A DNA stretch of 26,299 bases from Byssochlamys sp. IMV 00236 (lineage: Eukaryota > Ascomycota > Eurotiomycetes > Eurotiales > Thermoascaceae), in NCBI GenBank assembly GCA_001931875.2, contig MSJH02000233.1, positions 1 through 26,299 of the forward strand, read 5' to 3'. Position 1 is the first letter of the stretch; the number at the start of each line of letters is the position of its first letter. Positions 9,611-19,361 of the stretch are shown here, one piece after another. The notes below the pieces were generated by a model, which was not told where the DNA came from, searched no databases, and was given only the letters and a program-made list of their open reading frames with translations. The position numbers were made by a program, and so were the translations under genes.

Positions 9611-10025
9611 CTATATAACCCCACACGCTTTTAGTTTGACATTACCGTGAATCAACACGCCAAAGGTGACTAAGTTATCCGTGGTGCCCGCGTGCTTCAT
9701 TATCAGGTGCAATTGCCTCTTGCAGACGCCTATTATTCTTAAACGAGCCTCGTCCACTTCTTTCTTTGAAGCTGATTTTCTCTTTATTTCTCCGTTACCA
9801 ACCTCTAATTGCTTACCACTGATGTTCGTATAGAAAATGATATCTGGGCGTATCCTGCTGTTCGTCGGGTTCGTATTCGATGTTGCTGCCGAAGCCTTGC
9901 CCCTAATACACACATAGATCAATAGGTAAGTAAACAAACTCATTTTTATATATAATTTTCATTAATCAACACACTATCCAAGCATATTAACAATAGCATA
10001 CCATTTGATTTGCACAAGGTCATGG
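9611..10025 (-). pseudogene. Decayed copy A of a repeated unknown family (C-terminal part)
   Basis: On the minus strand a short exon end (HDLVQIKW, 10025-10002) is joined through a 99-nt GT-AG intron (10001-9903) to an exon reading KASAATSNTNPTNSRIRPDI, then LEVGNGEIKRKSASKKEVDE, CKRQLHLIMKHAGTTDNLVT and FGVLIHGNVKL before stops. The pattern (a buried hydrophobic RPDIIF strand, a GEIK segment, a K-x-VD helix, a CKRQLH helix, a TFG strand) looks like a nuclease-like or restriction-fold alpha/beta core with a conserved Glu-x-Lys, but no function is known to me. I recall similar hypothetical proteins in many copies in Mucorales genomes, unverified. The frame joining this to upstream sequence is shifted, so the copy is dead. 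Confidence 0.42.
9962..10018 (-). repeat. Intron-spanning repeat, copy A (partner at 11591-11648)
   Basis: A stretch of about 57 bases shares roughly 80 percent identity, with one indel, with 11591-11648 in the same orientation. It covers the exon end encoding LVQIK and the first 40 or so bases of the following intron. The match shows that two copies of the same intron-containing gene family lie about 1.6 kb apart. Confidence 0.6.
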
Positions 10026-10830
10026 GAAGACCACAGCGAATTGAGCATGCAACACGCTGCTTTTGTTCAAGTTATTTTTATCCAAGTAATTAAGATAAAG
10101 ATTCGTAATTATATGATTCAGTTGCAAATCTAAACTTTCTGGGATGTAATCTAACTTTATGGAAATGCGATTTTCAATTACAGTGTTCAAACAAGCAATG
10201 TTTTTTTTTTCGAGCACCTTCTGATAGCATAGCATTGGAAGCAATATATTTTGCTGATATGGGAAATATGCTGCACTCCGTCTCACAGTCAAATAGACCG
10301 GAAGATTCAAGATTTTCTGGTGATCGTTTGGTCTCAACTTTTCGTTGATAGCCACCGCATGACAAGAGTCAGATCTACTTCTTATGTCACTGTTGCTTAT
10401 CTTCATTTCAACCTTCTCAGTGGCCATTACTTCTAGCTCACAAAGTGACAGGGCCCACATTTGTCTTGCCGATTTTTTTTGTTGACACACTGTTGGTGGC
10501 TGTCATGTCGGTAGTATTACACATGTAGTTGGGATCACCAATGGAGCTGCTGTCTGATAAAACGGCATCTATAAAATATACAGTTCTATTTCTATCATCA
10601 GGAACAAGTTCTGATGCTTGCTGGTTGTTACTCTTTCAGAAAAAAAATTCTATGGACATCATAAAAAGATCGGCTAACCACTTGGTTAGTCAATCTTTTT
10701 CTTATACTCCTTTCGGAGCCTGCAGTACTTGACTCTGCTTGCCTTTTCGTTATAAAAGCAGCTACATTCTGTGCTTCCTTCTCAAAAGTGTGTAAAATAG
10801 GTAAGTAAAAGAAGCCCATTTTTATTAATC
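10026..10830 (-). pseudogene. Decayed copy B of repeated unknown family
   Basis: Several minus-strand frames carry coding-like pieces in order: VAAFITKRQAESSTAGSERS (about 10770-10710), then SELVPDDRNRTVYFIDAVLS (about 10610-10550), then SLCELEVMATEKVEMKI, KILNLPVYLTVRRSAAYFPY and LDKNNLNKSSVLHAQFAVVF, ending at 10020. Frame changes near 10640 and near 10470 and internal stops show decay. The intron-like start near 10852-10790 shares an ACTTACC and a TTGATTAA block with the introns of copies A and C. The element boundaries are unclear; B and A may be two fused fragments or one long broken gene. Confidence 0.35.
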
Positions 10831-10938
10831 AATCTAATAACACTATATACAAAACTATCAAAGAATCCACAACTACTACTGTCAAGATAAATGGTATGTC
10901 ACTCCTTTACATGGTGTGTATTTGATTAACGCTGTGTA

Positions 10939-11483
10939 TGGCATAAGTCTCAAAAGTTAAAGTTCAAGACGTATATCAACAAGCAAAAAGGGACTCAAGA
11001 AATTGTTAAAAGACTCTTTGACAACAGCAAAAAGTATGGCACATCAAGTACAGTTGGTGCTAAAAATCAAAACCTAAACAAAAGCAAACATGTACCTCTA
11101 CCTCCTCTTAACGGAAGCGAACCATTGCGTTCGGAAACGGTTCTTTTTGTTCAAGTATGAAAGGAAAACGAGCTGCACCTACTAGACGCATTACTGAAGA
11201 AATCAAACGAAAATGCAAACAATCCAACCGGGGGACCGAATTTGTTTCGGTTGACGAGTACTTAACAAGTCAGATATGTAACAAGTGCAAATTCAAACAA
11301 TTAAATAACATCTCAATTACTGGATCAAAGCGAAGAGTACACTCTGTCCTCAAGTGTGAATCTTGTGGTACGGTTTGGAATCGCGATGTGAACAGTGCAT
11401 TAAATATATACGGTATCTTTGTTTACAAATCAAAACACGACAATGAAAGTCCTCCCCCCTTCAAAAGACCTTCAAAGGATTAA
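10939..11483 (+). pseudogene. Fanzor (TnpB-like RNA-guided nuclease) C-terminal relic
   Basis: A first frame reads KFKTYINKQKGTQEIVKRLF. After a one-base loss at about 11124 the frame becomes IAFGNGSFCSSMKGKRAAPT, then FVSVDEYLTSQICNKCK, a second Cys pair in LKCESCG, and WNRDVNSALNIYG, ending at 11483. The order SSMKGKRAAPT, VDEYLTSQ, two CxxC pairs (zinc ribbon) and an NRDVNSA motif carrying the RuvC-III aspartate is diagnostic of the Fanzor/TnpB catalytic end. The N-terminal guide-binding and RuvC-I regions are missing and the frameshift breaks what remains, so it cannot be active. In life Fanzors cut DNA guided by an RNA encoded at the element end. It sits between minus-strand relics B and C, as if inserted into, or captured by, them. 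Confidence 0.78.
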
Positions 11484-11536
11484 CGGTGCTCCCTGGATTC
11501 AATGCGCTGTCTATAACGGCAGTGCATTCCTTAACG

Positions 11537-11700
11537 CTTCGGTAAGTATAAAATATAAAATACGTTATTCATTATTCATTAGTCTTCTAGTTAATCAAGA
11601 ACACTATTCAAGCGCTTTAACAATAATATACTATTTTATTTGCACAAGACAACTCAAATGTTTGGCAATCAAGTCGACGACATGTAAAGTAGATTCTTCA
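11537..11700 (-). pseudogene. Decayed copy C of repeated unknown family (exon end plus intron)
   Basis: The minus strand from about 11700 reads NEESTLHVVDLIAKHLSCLV, then QIK, followed by an intron-like stretch with a TTGATTAA block and an ACTTACC near its end. It lines up with the exon end and intron of copy A. A stop replaces the tryptophan at the exon end, and no downstream exon can be recognised because the Fanzor relic begins there. This suggests the Fanzor-bearing sequence interrupts the family member. Confidence 0.4.
11591..11648 (-). repeat. Intron-spanning repeat, copy C (partner at 9962-10018)
   Basis: This is the second member of the roughly 58-bp direct repeat. Conservation of an intron start along with the exon end argues for DNA-level duplication and against retrocopying. 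Confidence 0.6.
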
Positions 11701-11972
11701 TTAAAAAGAAATGAACATTATTAAAATAAGACGAGTGCGCATTTTATAGAGGAGGTTGAATGCTGTCAGCATGATAAACGTGGTCAATGTGATTATTTAT
11801 TATTGTTACACTAGTAGCTACTATTTGTTATTATTATCATGGTGTAAAAAGAGCCTTCGCCACTTCATCGGAGCCTGGAACGGGGGGCAACAATCATTGG
11901 GAACAAATATGCCTTTCAAAATTATTTTATGCAAATTGAAGATTTTAATATCCTCTTTCTTTTTTTTTTCCA
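11701..11972. other. Spacer upstream of the SNF2-family gene
   Basis: It holds the boundary between relic-rich and gene-dense halves. A pyrimidine run (tcctctttctttttttttt) ends just before the first ATG at 11973 and is the likely initiation region. The plus-strand frame at 11756-12052 has no protein-like features and overlaps the real start in another frame. No clear TATA box. Confidence 0.35.
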
Positions 11973-14900
11973 ATGAAAATGTCAATTCGTTTAGGTTATG
12001 TAGACATTCAGCTCACTACGCCTGCAAGCTCAGAAGCAGGGAACGCATGTGACATATCAATGATGAGAGCTAATAGTCAAGATCAACAAAAATTAAACTT
12101 GATATCAAAGCTTGCAAGTATAGGAGTTATTAATACAGTGGGTTGCCTATTTAAGCAATCCCTATGCTCTATTCTTATTCAACTCGAGCTTGACAAAACA
12201 TTGCAGTCTTCTGATATCAATCGTCTACTTAATCTATTACCATTCATCAATAGAAACAATCAACCAGATGAGCCATTCATATCCGTATTTGATCCCGTTA
12301 TCAAGTCAAACCTGCTGTCCATATTTCTTCATTTACCTTCACCCTCTTTCGACCCTCAGCTGTCACAGAGCAGCAATCATGATGTTGCATACTTCTTGCA
12401 CAACTTGAGTCTACATCTTCCTGGAATGAAAACTACCTTGTATCAATATCAAAAGGTTTGTTCTTTTTATTCTCGTAAACAAAGCACCACTTATGAAAAA
12501 GTTAGAATTCACTCCAAAAAATGCTAGAGAGAGAACTTGTGCCCAAACAAGTAGACAAACCGGAGGTCATTCAATTTAAAGCTATAGATGGATCAAGTAT
12601 CTATTTAAATCAACATACAGGCACATTATCTAGTAAGCCTGATAGAGTGACAGATCTATTTGGCGGGATCATTTGTGAGGATATGGTAAGTAAGACATAA
12701 AATGATAATGTATAAAAGGAAAGCACCAATACATCATATTAAACACGCCAGGGCACTGGAAAGACCTGTCTTTGTTTGGCTGCTGTCATGGCTACCAAGG
12801 ATCTACTTTATCCTTTCTCATCAATTAATACGGATTGTTACATCAAGACTAACCTGAAAAAGCATCAGCCACATACACTGAAGGCAATAGCAGCCGAACA
12901 AATGCTATCGTCTGGGATCAATTGGAAAGCCATCTCAGATCGATTACCCGAAGATGTCATCGAATGGTTCCAGGCATATCCTTTACATTATGAATGGGTC
13001 GACATTCCTCTTCATTTTAATTTTGAGAGATCGCGAAGAAGAGAGCCTCAGTTTACGAGACTAGTTGTTTACATATCCAATGCGACGCTTATTATAGGTA
13101 ATATTTTATAGTTAAGAGCTATTTTACATCTAATCCAGTACTTTTTCTTGCACAATAGTCCCTGATAACCTGATTGATCAATGGACAGGTGAAATCTATA
13201 AGCATATTCAAGATGGTAAAGTTCATTTTACCGTCTATGATAAATTAAAACAAGTAATCATGCCGCCTCTTGAACTACTTGACCTTGACCTCGTCATCAT
13301 AAGTCAAAGCAGGTTCGCCCATGAGAACCAGCAAGGTGGACTTGACTTTCATAGTAGGTAGCAAATAAACTCTGCCCAATTCAAATATTGATGTTAGTTT
13401 ATCTATAGGCACCGTCTGTCAGTGCCCATACATTGGGTCCACAAGAGAAAGAGCATGTATATGTGCAGTAACAGAATACCCTAGACAATACGTCTCTCCT
13501 TTGTTGCAGGTGCATTGGAAACGTGTTATTGTTGGTACATTGATCATGTTACTACTACTCTACTTCTTTTTATTGAGCAACACTTTTTTCTTTTTTGCTA
13601 GACGAAGGCCATAGGTTATCCAATGAAAACAAGCTAGCTGAGCTATCTAGAAAACTCTTTTGTAATGCAAAATGGGTATGCACTGGCACACCCACTCACA
13701 ACCTCACAGACACAACATTATCGCGTAAGGACTTGAACGAAGCCGACGATCTAGATCGATTAGGAAAGCTCTTTGGCCAGGCCCTTGGCATGGAGCCCTT
13801 TAAGAATAATAAAAAGTTATGGCATCGAATGGTGACGAGACCTTTCCTGAGTAGAAAGCCTTGGGGCATGCGACGGCTTACTGATATCTTGGAAAGGACC
13901 ATGATACGTACCCAGCGACAGGATATTGAAAAAGAGGTTTCACTTCCACCCTTACATCAAGATATTGTGTTTCTGGATTTTGATTACTACCAATGGCTGG
14001 TATATTAGCATAATTAAATTAGAGTTACCCCCATTGTTAATCTTCTTTACAGACACATAACTGCCAAATTGCCATGATCGCTTTAAATGCAATCTTATCT
14101 AAACGCGAAGGACCTGATTATTTGTTTTCTCCCAAGAACTACAAGTCATTAAGAGAGACTGTGCATAACCTTTGGCAGAGCTGCCTATGGCACTCGGTTT
14201 CCCCTGGCCTCATCGAAGCAGCATACAACAACTGTCTGGAAAAGTGCCATGATGTCGAACAAGGTAAGGAAGATTATGGTCAAGAAAACGAAGATTTGAA
14301 AAGCATCAGAGCCATTTTGCATGAGGCTGTCAGTTGCCAGATGTTTATGCAAATCATGACTTCACACTTTCCTGCACTGATCGTCCAAGGTTTACCGCAT
14401 GTCTTCAAGGAACACTGGGGATTACTGAAGGGCAGTGCAGGAGCATACACACACATTGGATCCTCGCTACCATGGGAGGACGGACCGTGTGTGGTGCAGG
14501 AAGACAAGCTGATAGATATCCTTGACTTGTTGTCTTCAATGAAATCCAGTGGCATGGAGCACTTATTTTACTATGACGGAGCGCAACTACGAATAATAGA
14601 CCCTAATAAATCTGAGCAGCAAACAGAGAGCCAAGAGGCGTGGACATTTTACACCCGCCATGCTCTCTCTGATGCTCGCATCCTAGGTGCTACCAGCAGC
14701 AAGCTAAATTATCTTGTCAACCAAGTAATCAAATATCAGCCGACGGAAAAATGTATCATCTTTGCACAGCATCACAATGAAATGGTTGAGATTTATTGGC
14801 TACTGACACATCTGGCAAAAATAAGGGTCCTCATATATCATGAAAGCAAAATGGTAAAGAGTGTCTTTGTAAATCAAAAAGGAGCTAATCATCTTTTAGA

Positions 14901-15460
14901 GTAATTCTCAAAGGTCACAAATTATCATGACGTTCAATACATCTGAAAATGCAAATGTGATAATAATGCCTGTGCGGAAGGCAGCTTACGGTATTGACTT
15001 ATCATCTGCTACCCGCATCTTCTTTGTCAGTCCCGTCTGGCAAACGGCCATGGAACAACAAGCCATCAAGCGTGCGCACCGTATAGGACAGACACGACCC
15101 GTGTATGTCGAGACATTGGTCATTCGTAACACGATTGAACATGAGTTGCTGAAACGAAGAGAACAAGTAGAGGAAGACTCTCAAGATTTCTTTACGGATT
15201 CAAAGCTGAAGCATATATTGAACCATGCAAGATTTGCACAGCGACCCAAGCATGAACATGATATTGCCATTCCACTTTTACATCCAATCTACCTTTTGCC
15301 GCCAGAAAGAAAACGGATCGTACCTGATAAAAAAGAAGACATTGAAAAGCCCAGTCTAGATGCAGTGGATATTGAAGGTCACGAAGAGATTAAAAAAGTG
15401 AAAAGTAAAGACACACCTCCACCAGAAAAAAAGAGAAAGACTGTCCGTTTTAGTGATTAG
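11973..15460 (+). CDS. SNF2-family DNA-dependent ATPase, 1029 aa, eight exons
   Basis: Exons: 11973-12455, 12506-12685, 12752-13097, 13159-13353, 13409-13534, 13602-13999, 14053-14853 and 14900-15460; all seven introns (46-67 nt) are GT-AG and keep phase. The N-terminal 155 residues are unassigned. Then come LYQYQKNSLQKML (SNF2 Q-motif-like), Walker A GTGKT at 222-226, TLIIVPDNLIDQW (motif Ia), DEGH at 444-447, CTGTPTHN (motif III) and, in the C-terminal helicase lobe, YGIDLSSA and HRIGQ at 903-907. A C-x-C...C-x-C cluster (405-420) lies between the motif Ia region and DEGH. The tail is charged with a KKRK nuclear signal. Such proteins translocate on DNA to remodel nucleosomes or repair intermediates. 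The DEGH box and the inserted Cys cluster hint at the Rad5/SHPRH-type side of the superfamily, but I see no RING. An ATG at 11979 is an alternative start. Confidence 0.85.
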
Positions 15461-15513
15461 AAAGCCAAAGAAGGCACAATTTGTACAAATTATATACATC
15501 GCTTCATGTGTCG

Positions 15514-15526
15514 AATAAAGTTTATT
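15514..15526. terminator. Two-way poly(A) signal AATAAAGTTTATT
   Basis: This 13-bp palindrome (odd centre G) gives AATAAA on both strands. On plus it lies 54 nt after the SNF2 stop. On minus its AATAAA begins inside the TYS1 stop codon (TAAATAAA). It therefore probably serves both convergent genes, whose mRNA ends must overlap. The identical 13-mer sits in the convergent gap at 23728-23740. Confidence 0.6.
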
Positions 15527-16781
15527 TATTCTTGTTTTGGGGTTTCCTCTTGTGCAGCAGGCACTTCGCCATTTTCGGCAGCAGCAGCAGCCTTGGCTGC
15601 TAATGCAGCGGCTCTTTCTGCTTTCTTCTTTTCTTTCTTTTCCTTCTTTGGATTCACTTTTTCTACTGGCTTAGGTGCAGGGTAAGCTAATTCTAATAAC
15701 TTTTGTGATTCAGGATCTTCCCAAGCCTTGCGCACAGGGTCTAACAATTCGTTGATAGCAGCAATCACACCTGCCTTCAAATCTCCTGGATGCACCTTCT
15801 TATCAGCAAAATCCTTTTCTAAAGCTTCGTAAGTGTCAAAGACCATGTTGCCACCGTATTGTTCAGGGCGAATAGCAGTAAATGTAGGCTTGTTTCCATT
15901 CAATGACTTGAGGGGGAACCAAACATTTTTGATGAATGCTAAAAGACCGTTGTCGACAATGTTGCCTTCCTCACAAAATGCCTTTTTGATCTTCTTTTGT
16001 ACATCTTTGGCGCTGTCTAAGAAATCAATCTTGGAATCGGGATCGGAAGCAGACATTTTGGAACCGGTCAATCCAGGCACCATTGTATTCATCAAGTGAG
16101 CACGCTTCTTATAACCGAGTTGAGGCAAGTACTTTTCAGCCATTACGAAAATCTTTCGTTGATCAACACCACCAAATTGAGCGTCAACCTTGAGGTGCTC
16201 TTCATCAAGAGCCTGCATACCTGGGTACAAGAGACCAGACAAAAGAGGAGAGGCTACTTGTTTGACAACTTCAGCGCCTGCCTTCTTGGCATCATGTTCT
16301 GTAACCAGAGCAGAAAGTCTAAAGTTATCCATGGTATATTCTTTGCTTAATTGGTAGCTGGAGCCAATAACGAACTTGAGTTTTTCAATAGGCACACCGA
16401 GTGATTTAAGAACGGTCTTGATCATATGTTCATAGTATTTGGCACGGTGCTGTACAAGTTCTAAAGGTGCTTTCATGTTGTCTAAAAAGGCGTGAATGTC
16501 GGCCACAAGAATTGTCATCTAGAGTATGGTATCCTTATTAATTCCTTTTCTCTTATATATATCCTTTCTTTGCTGTATTTTACCTCAACACCAGCTGATA
16601 AAAAGTCTGCGATTTTAGTCATTGGCACAAAGTAACCAATGTGAGGTCTGCCAGTGGGAGCAGTACCCCAGTACATTTTCAGGTCGCGCTCGGCAAGAAT
16701 CTTTTTAATGTCGTCAGCGCCAAGGACTTCTTGAAGGTTGCGGGTAATAAGTTCGTATTTTTGCTCGGGTGTAAGAGACAT
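15526..16781 (-). CDS. TYS1: Tyrosyl-tRNA synthetase, cytosolic, 396 aa
   Basis: Exon 1 (16781-16584) and exon 2 (16518-15526) join in phase 0 across a 65-nt intron. The enzyme charges tRNA-Tyr with tyrosine using ATP. Class I signatures are clear: [10 protein letters not shown] near 43-52 (HIGH motif, with the usual eukaryotic/archaeal TyrRS spacing) and KMSAS at 220-224 (KMSKS loop). The tyrosine-pocket strand ([19 protein letters not shown]), [11 protein letters not shown] and [12 protein letters not shown] are also typical. Length matches fungal Tys1 (about 394 aa). The C-terminus is a Lys/Ala-rich tail ([14 protein letters not shown]), and there is no EMAP-II domain as in animals. It is convergent with the SNF2 gene: the stop codons lie 65 bp apart. 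Confidence 0.95.
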
Positions 16782-17315
16782 GGCTGGTTGGGATAAAGAG
16801 AAGAAGAGGGAAAAAATTATGACTCACCTTGAAGTGTTCCTTTTTTTGTGAAACACCGAGACAAAGCCAAGCCACAGAGGCTGTCTGCGGTCAAATCAAG
16901 AGAGGTGCTCTGAGCGTTCTTTTAGTTTCCGCGCGCACATGACAGGAGGTTGGTTTTGAAGCAGTTGACATTGTTATTGTCTTCTCATTCTTTGCTTCAA
17001 TAAAAGAGCTTGAAGAAGCAAAATCTGAAGTTATCTGTAATCAAGAGGCTCTCTTGTTTATTTAGAAAAGGATAAATATAGATCTCTGTCATGTACAACC
17101 TTAAAATGAGGGTGATGTATTGAACACTCTAGCCTAATTCCCATGCATATCACCATCTTTTTCTCTACCTCTTGTTCTTCTTGGTTCCTGTCTCTTCTAC
17201 TGTCACAAAAGACTAAAAATTAAAATTCCAAGCAACATTCTTCCTTGTCTCTATTTATGCTCCATTTGCTATTTTGTTTCTTTTTGTTCTTACATTCCAA
17301 CTTTTTATACCTACT
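16782..17315. other. Divergent intergenic region between TYS1 and the secreted peptide
   Basis: About 530 bp containing the promoters of both flanking genes. The TYS1 side is purine-rich on plus (pyrimidine on its sense strand). A weak TATTTA at 17252-17257 lies about 60 bp upstream of the peptide start, followed by a T/C-rich leader. Nothing else is recognisable. Confidence 0.35.
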
Positions 17316-17501
17316 ATGAAGATCTCTGCTCTCATCCTCTTTGCTGTCGGTACCTTCTTGCTCAATTCAAACGTCGTTGAAGCTCAAAAAAAGAAATCTA
17401 CCTGCTGGAACTCATGCTTTGCTCGTGAAACAGCATGCCCCGCAGGTTTTGAACCAAAGGCACGAATGATTGGTCTTTGCTGGTCTTGCTGCAGACTCTA
17501 A
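17316..17501 (+). CDS. Small secreted cysteine-rich peptide, 61 aa
   Basis: A single exon starting at ATG 17316. Residues 1-23 are a textbook signal peptide: MK, the hydrophobic core ISALILFAVGTFLL, and a likely cleavage after VEA. The predicted mature part is 38 residues, starting QKKKSTC, with six cysteines at 30, 34, 41, 55, 58 and 59 (C-x3-C-x6-C-x13-C-x2-C-C), a CP-G segment and an aromatic CWSCC end. Six cysteines in 30 residues suggest three disulfides and a stable extracellular fold. The upstream in-frame extension from 17274 has no ATG and is leader. No family recognised: it could be a defensin-like antimicrobial, a cell-wall or signalling peptide, or a host-interaction protein; the sequence does not decide. 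Confidence 0.7.
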   Translation: MKISALILFAVGTFLLNSNVVEAQKKKSTCWNSCFARETACPAGFEPKARMIGLCWSCCRL

Positions 17502-17814
17502 ATGCTCTCCAATTGAACACATATTAATAAATGAAATGCTCATTTTCGCTTTATACGCGCAACAAAAAAAAAAGTGTTTATAAAAACAGGGACGTACAAC
17601 GAGCCAAATGAAAGTTGTATTAAGTCATGTGTCATTCTGATATTATTTACTAAAGACAAGTTTTTGGGTTTTGATGTAATCTATCAAACCCCTTCACCAA
17701 AAATTAATAAGGGAAACAATGTTAAGGGTATATGATGTAAATCAATGACAATAGACTCCATTTTAAAATTTAAAACCCAAACACGGTATACAGTGGGTAC
17801 ACGGAACGCGCGTC

Positions 17815-17845
17815 TTGTGTGTGAGTGTGAGTGTGTGTGTGTGGG
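17815..17845 (+). repeat. GT-rich microsatellite
   Basis: An imperfect (GT)n run interrupted by GA steps; a simple repeat likely to vary in length between strains. It lies about 270 bp upstream of the STM1 start. Confidence 0.6.
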
Positions 17846-18057
17846 TATGACAATAGTTTACATTAAATTAAGAAATATACATATCAAGTGTCTCCAAATA
17901 GTCTTAAATATGAAATAATAAAGAGAGAAAGAGAGAAAGAGAAAAAAGAAGATAAAAAAAGACAGCAGAGAGAGAGAGTGAAAGAAAGGACAATCTGCAT
18001 AAACAACATTAGCTATTACCTCACCCCGCTCACATGAGCAAACGTGGCTTATTTTTG

Positions 18058-18067
18058 TATATAAATA
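18058..18067 (+). promoter_or_regulatory. TATA box of STM1 (TATATAAATA)
   Basis: A consensus TATA element ends 45 bp before the STM1 ATG and follows a purine tract. The short distance to the ATG implies a very short 5' leader, as expected for an abundant translation-linked protein. Inferred from sequence and spacing only. Confidence 0.5.
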
Positions 18068-18112
18068 GAGCATCATGCTATCTTTTTCTCACCTTTTTTC
18101 ACTCGTAAAAAA

Positions 18113-19190
18113 ATGTCGTTTACACCTAATCGTTTTGCTGCACTTTTGGGAGATGAAGAAGGAGAAGTTGATAAATTAGGCAACCTCAAACCTGCAGAAA
18201 AGAAAGATAAAGATCAACCACCTACTCGTCGCGAACAACGCAGAATTAATCAAAAGCGAGTTCCTGCTGGTAAGTCCATGTTTATACGCGTATGCATGGT
18301 TATTAACGTACCATAGTCTCACCTCCCTCAAGAAGAGAACAACGCGGTGGTCGTCCAAAAGATGTCGGACAACAACCTCTTGAAGAAAATACCAACCAGC
18401 CCAATATTGGTGCTATTAATAGTGAAAAGAGAGAAAAACTGGCTATCTGGAAAGAAGGCAGAAACAAGATATACGACCGCCACAGCCGTACTGGCATCTA
18501 GTAGGTTCTTTATATATATATATATATAAACTATTAATACTCATTTTCATTTAAAAGTGATAATGAAAAGAAAGTAACAATGGGTTGGGGTGAAGCTGGC
18601 ACCTCCGAACTCCAAGGGTAAGAAAAAAAAACATCATGATTACGAAGATTTTTATTGAAAAAATTTTAGTGCAAATGACGTATTAGATCCCAAGGACCCA
18701 GATGCTCCGGAGACTGGTAGATTTAATGCGGATGAAACGACTGAGGATCATACCAAGACATTAGATCAGTATCTTGAAGAGCGAAAGTCATCTGGTCACT
18801 TTCCCACTCTCCCTGAACCACGTAAACCTAACGAAGGCGTGGCTGACAGCGAATTGAAAGAAGCGGTTCCATATCGTAAAGAATCTGATAATTACTTTGT
18901 TGGCAAGGTAAAATAACAGCGGATGAATAAATTTTCTCTTGTTTTCATATTTCTTCATGTGCTCAATTTCTTTTTCTTTTTGTTGTATAAAGGACGAAGC
19001 TGGTTCTAAAGCTAAAGGCAAAGCAAAGAAAGGTAAATCCTATCTGGAAATTGATCAGCCAAGTTACCGTCCATCTGGTGGTCGTAATGCTTCTGGTCGT
19101 CATAACCGCGGTACTCAGCGTGGAAAGCGTGGAGATCAAATCTCTGTCAACTTGTCTGATGATAGCGCATTCCCCATCTTGGGCGCTTAA
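18113..19190 (+). CDS. STM1: Stm1/SERBP1 (HABP4-type) ribosome-binding protein, 278 aa
   Basis: Five exons in phase: 18113-18269, 18317-18500, 18558-18617, 18670-18907 and 18993-19190. The start MSFTPNRFAALLGDEE is the Stm1 N-terminal signature (N-x-F-x-x-L). Then come two Arg-rich REQR blocks, YDRHSRTGI (the conserved RHSGTG-like core of the HABP4/PAI-RBP1 domain), TMGWGEAG, TLDQYLEER, and a C-terminal Gly/Arg/Lys-rich stretch (SGGRNASGRHNRGTQRGKRG) ending DDSAFPILGA. Stm1/SERBP1 proteins lie along the mRNA channel of idle 80S ribosomes and protect them in starvation. Arg/Gly stretches of this kind are typical substrates of type I arginine methyltransferases, and one (HMT1) is encoded at the right end of the window; physical linkage is probably chance. 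The exon 2 donor (GTAGGT) is the least certain joint. Confidence 0.9.
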
Positions 19191-19361
19191 ACTTGTTTTC
19201 CCTCTTTTTTTCCTTTTCATATTGCTTAAAAAATAAAAAGTGCTGATGTTAAAATGCATAATAAAGAGTTTGGGAATTTCATGGTCCGATGTTATGTTTA
19301 TTGTTTTATGATAGCAAATAGAGAGAGAGGGGAATATACATATAGATGTGAACAGTTCAAT

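Larger units (their letters stand above)
17502..18112. other. Spacer with GT microsatellite and purine tract
   Basis: It holds the 3' region of the secreted peptide gene (AATAAA-like aataaatg near 17527), a GT-rich simple repeat at about 17815-17845, and a long GA/A-rich purine tract at about 17917-17990 that is likely part of the STM1 promoter. No gene visible. The minus-strand open frame at 17858-18076 is the complement of the purine tract. Confidence 0.45.

Noticed and set aside
17274..17315. Upstream extension of the secreted peptide frame
   Set aside because: No ATG; the frame opens only at a TTG, and the signal peptide starts properly at ATG 17316.
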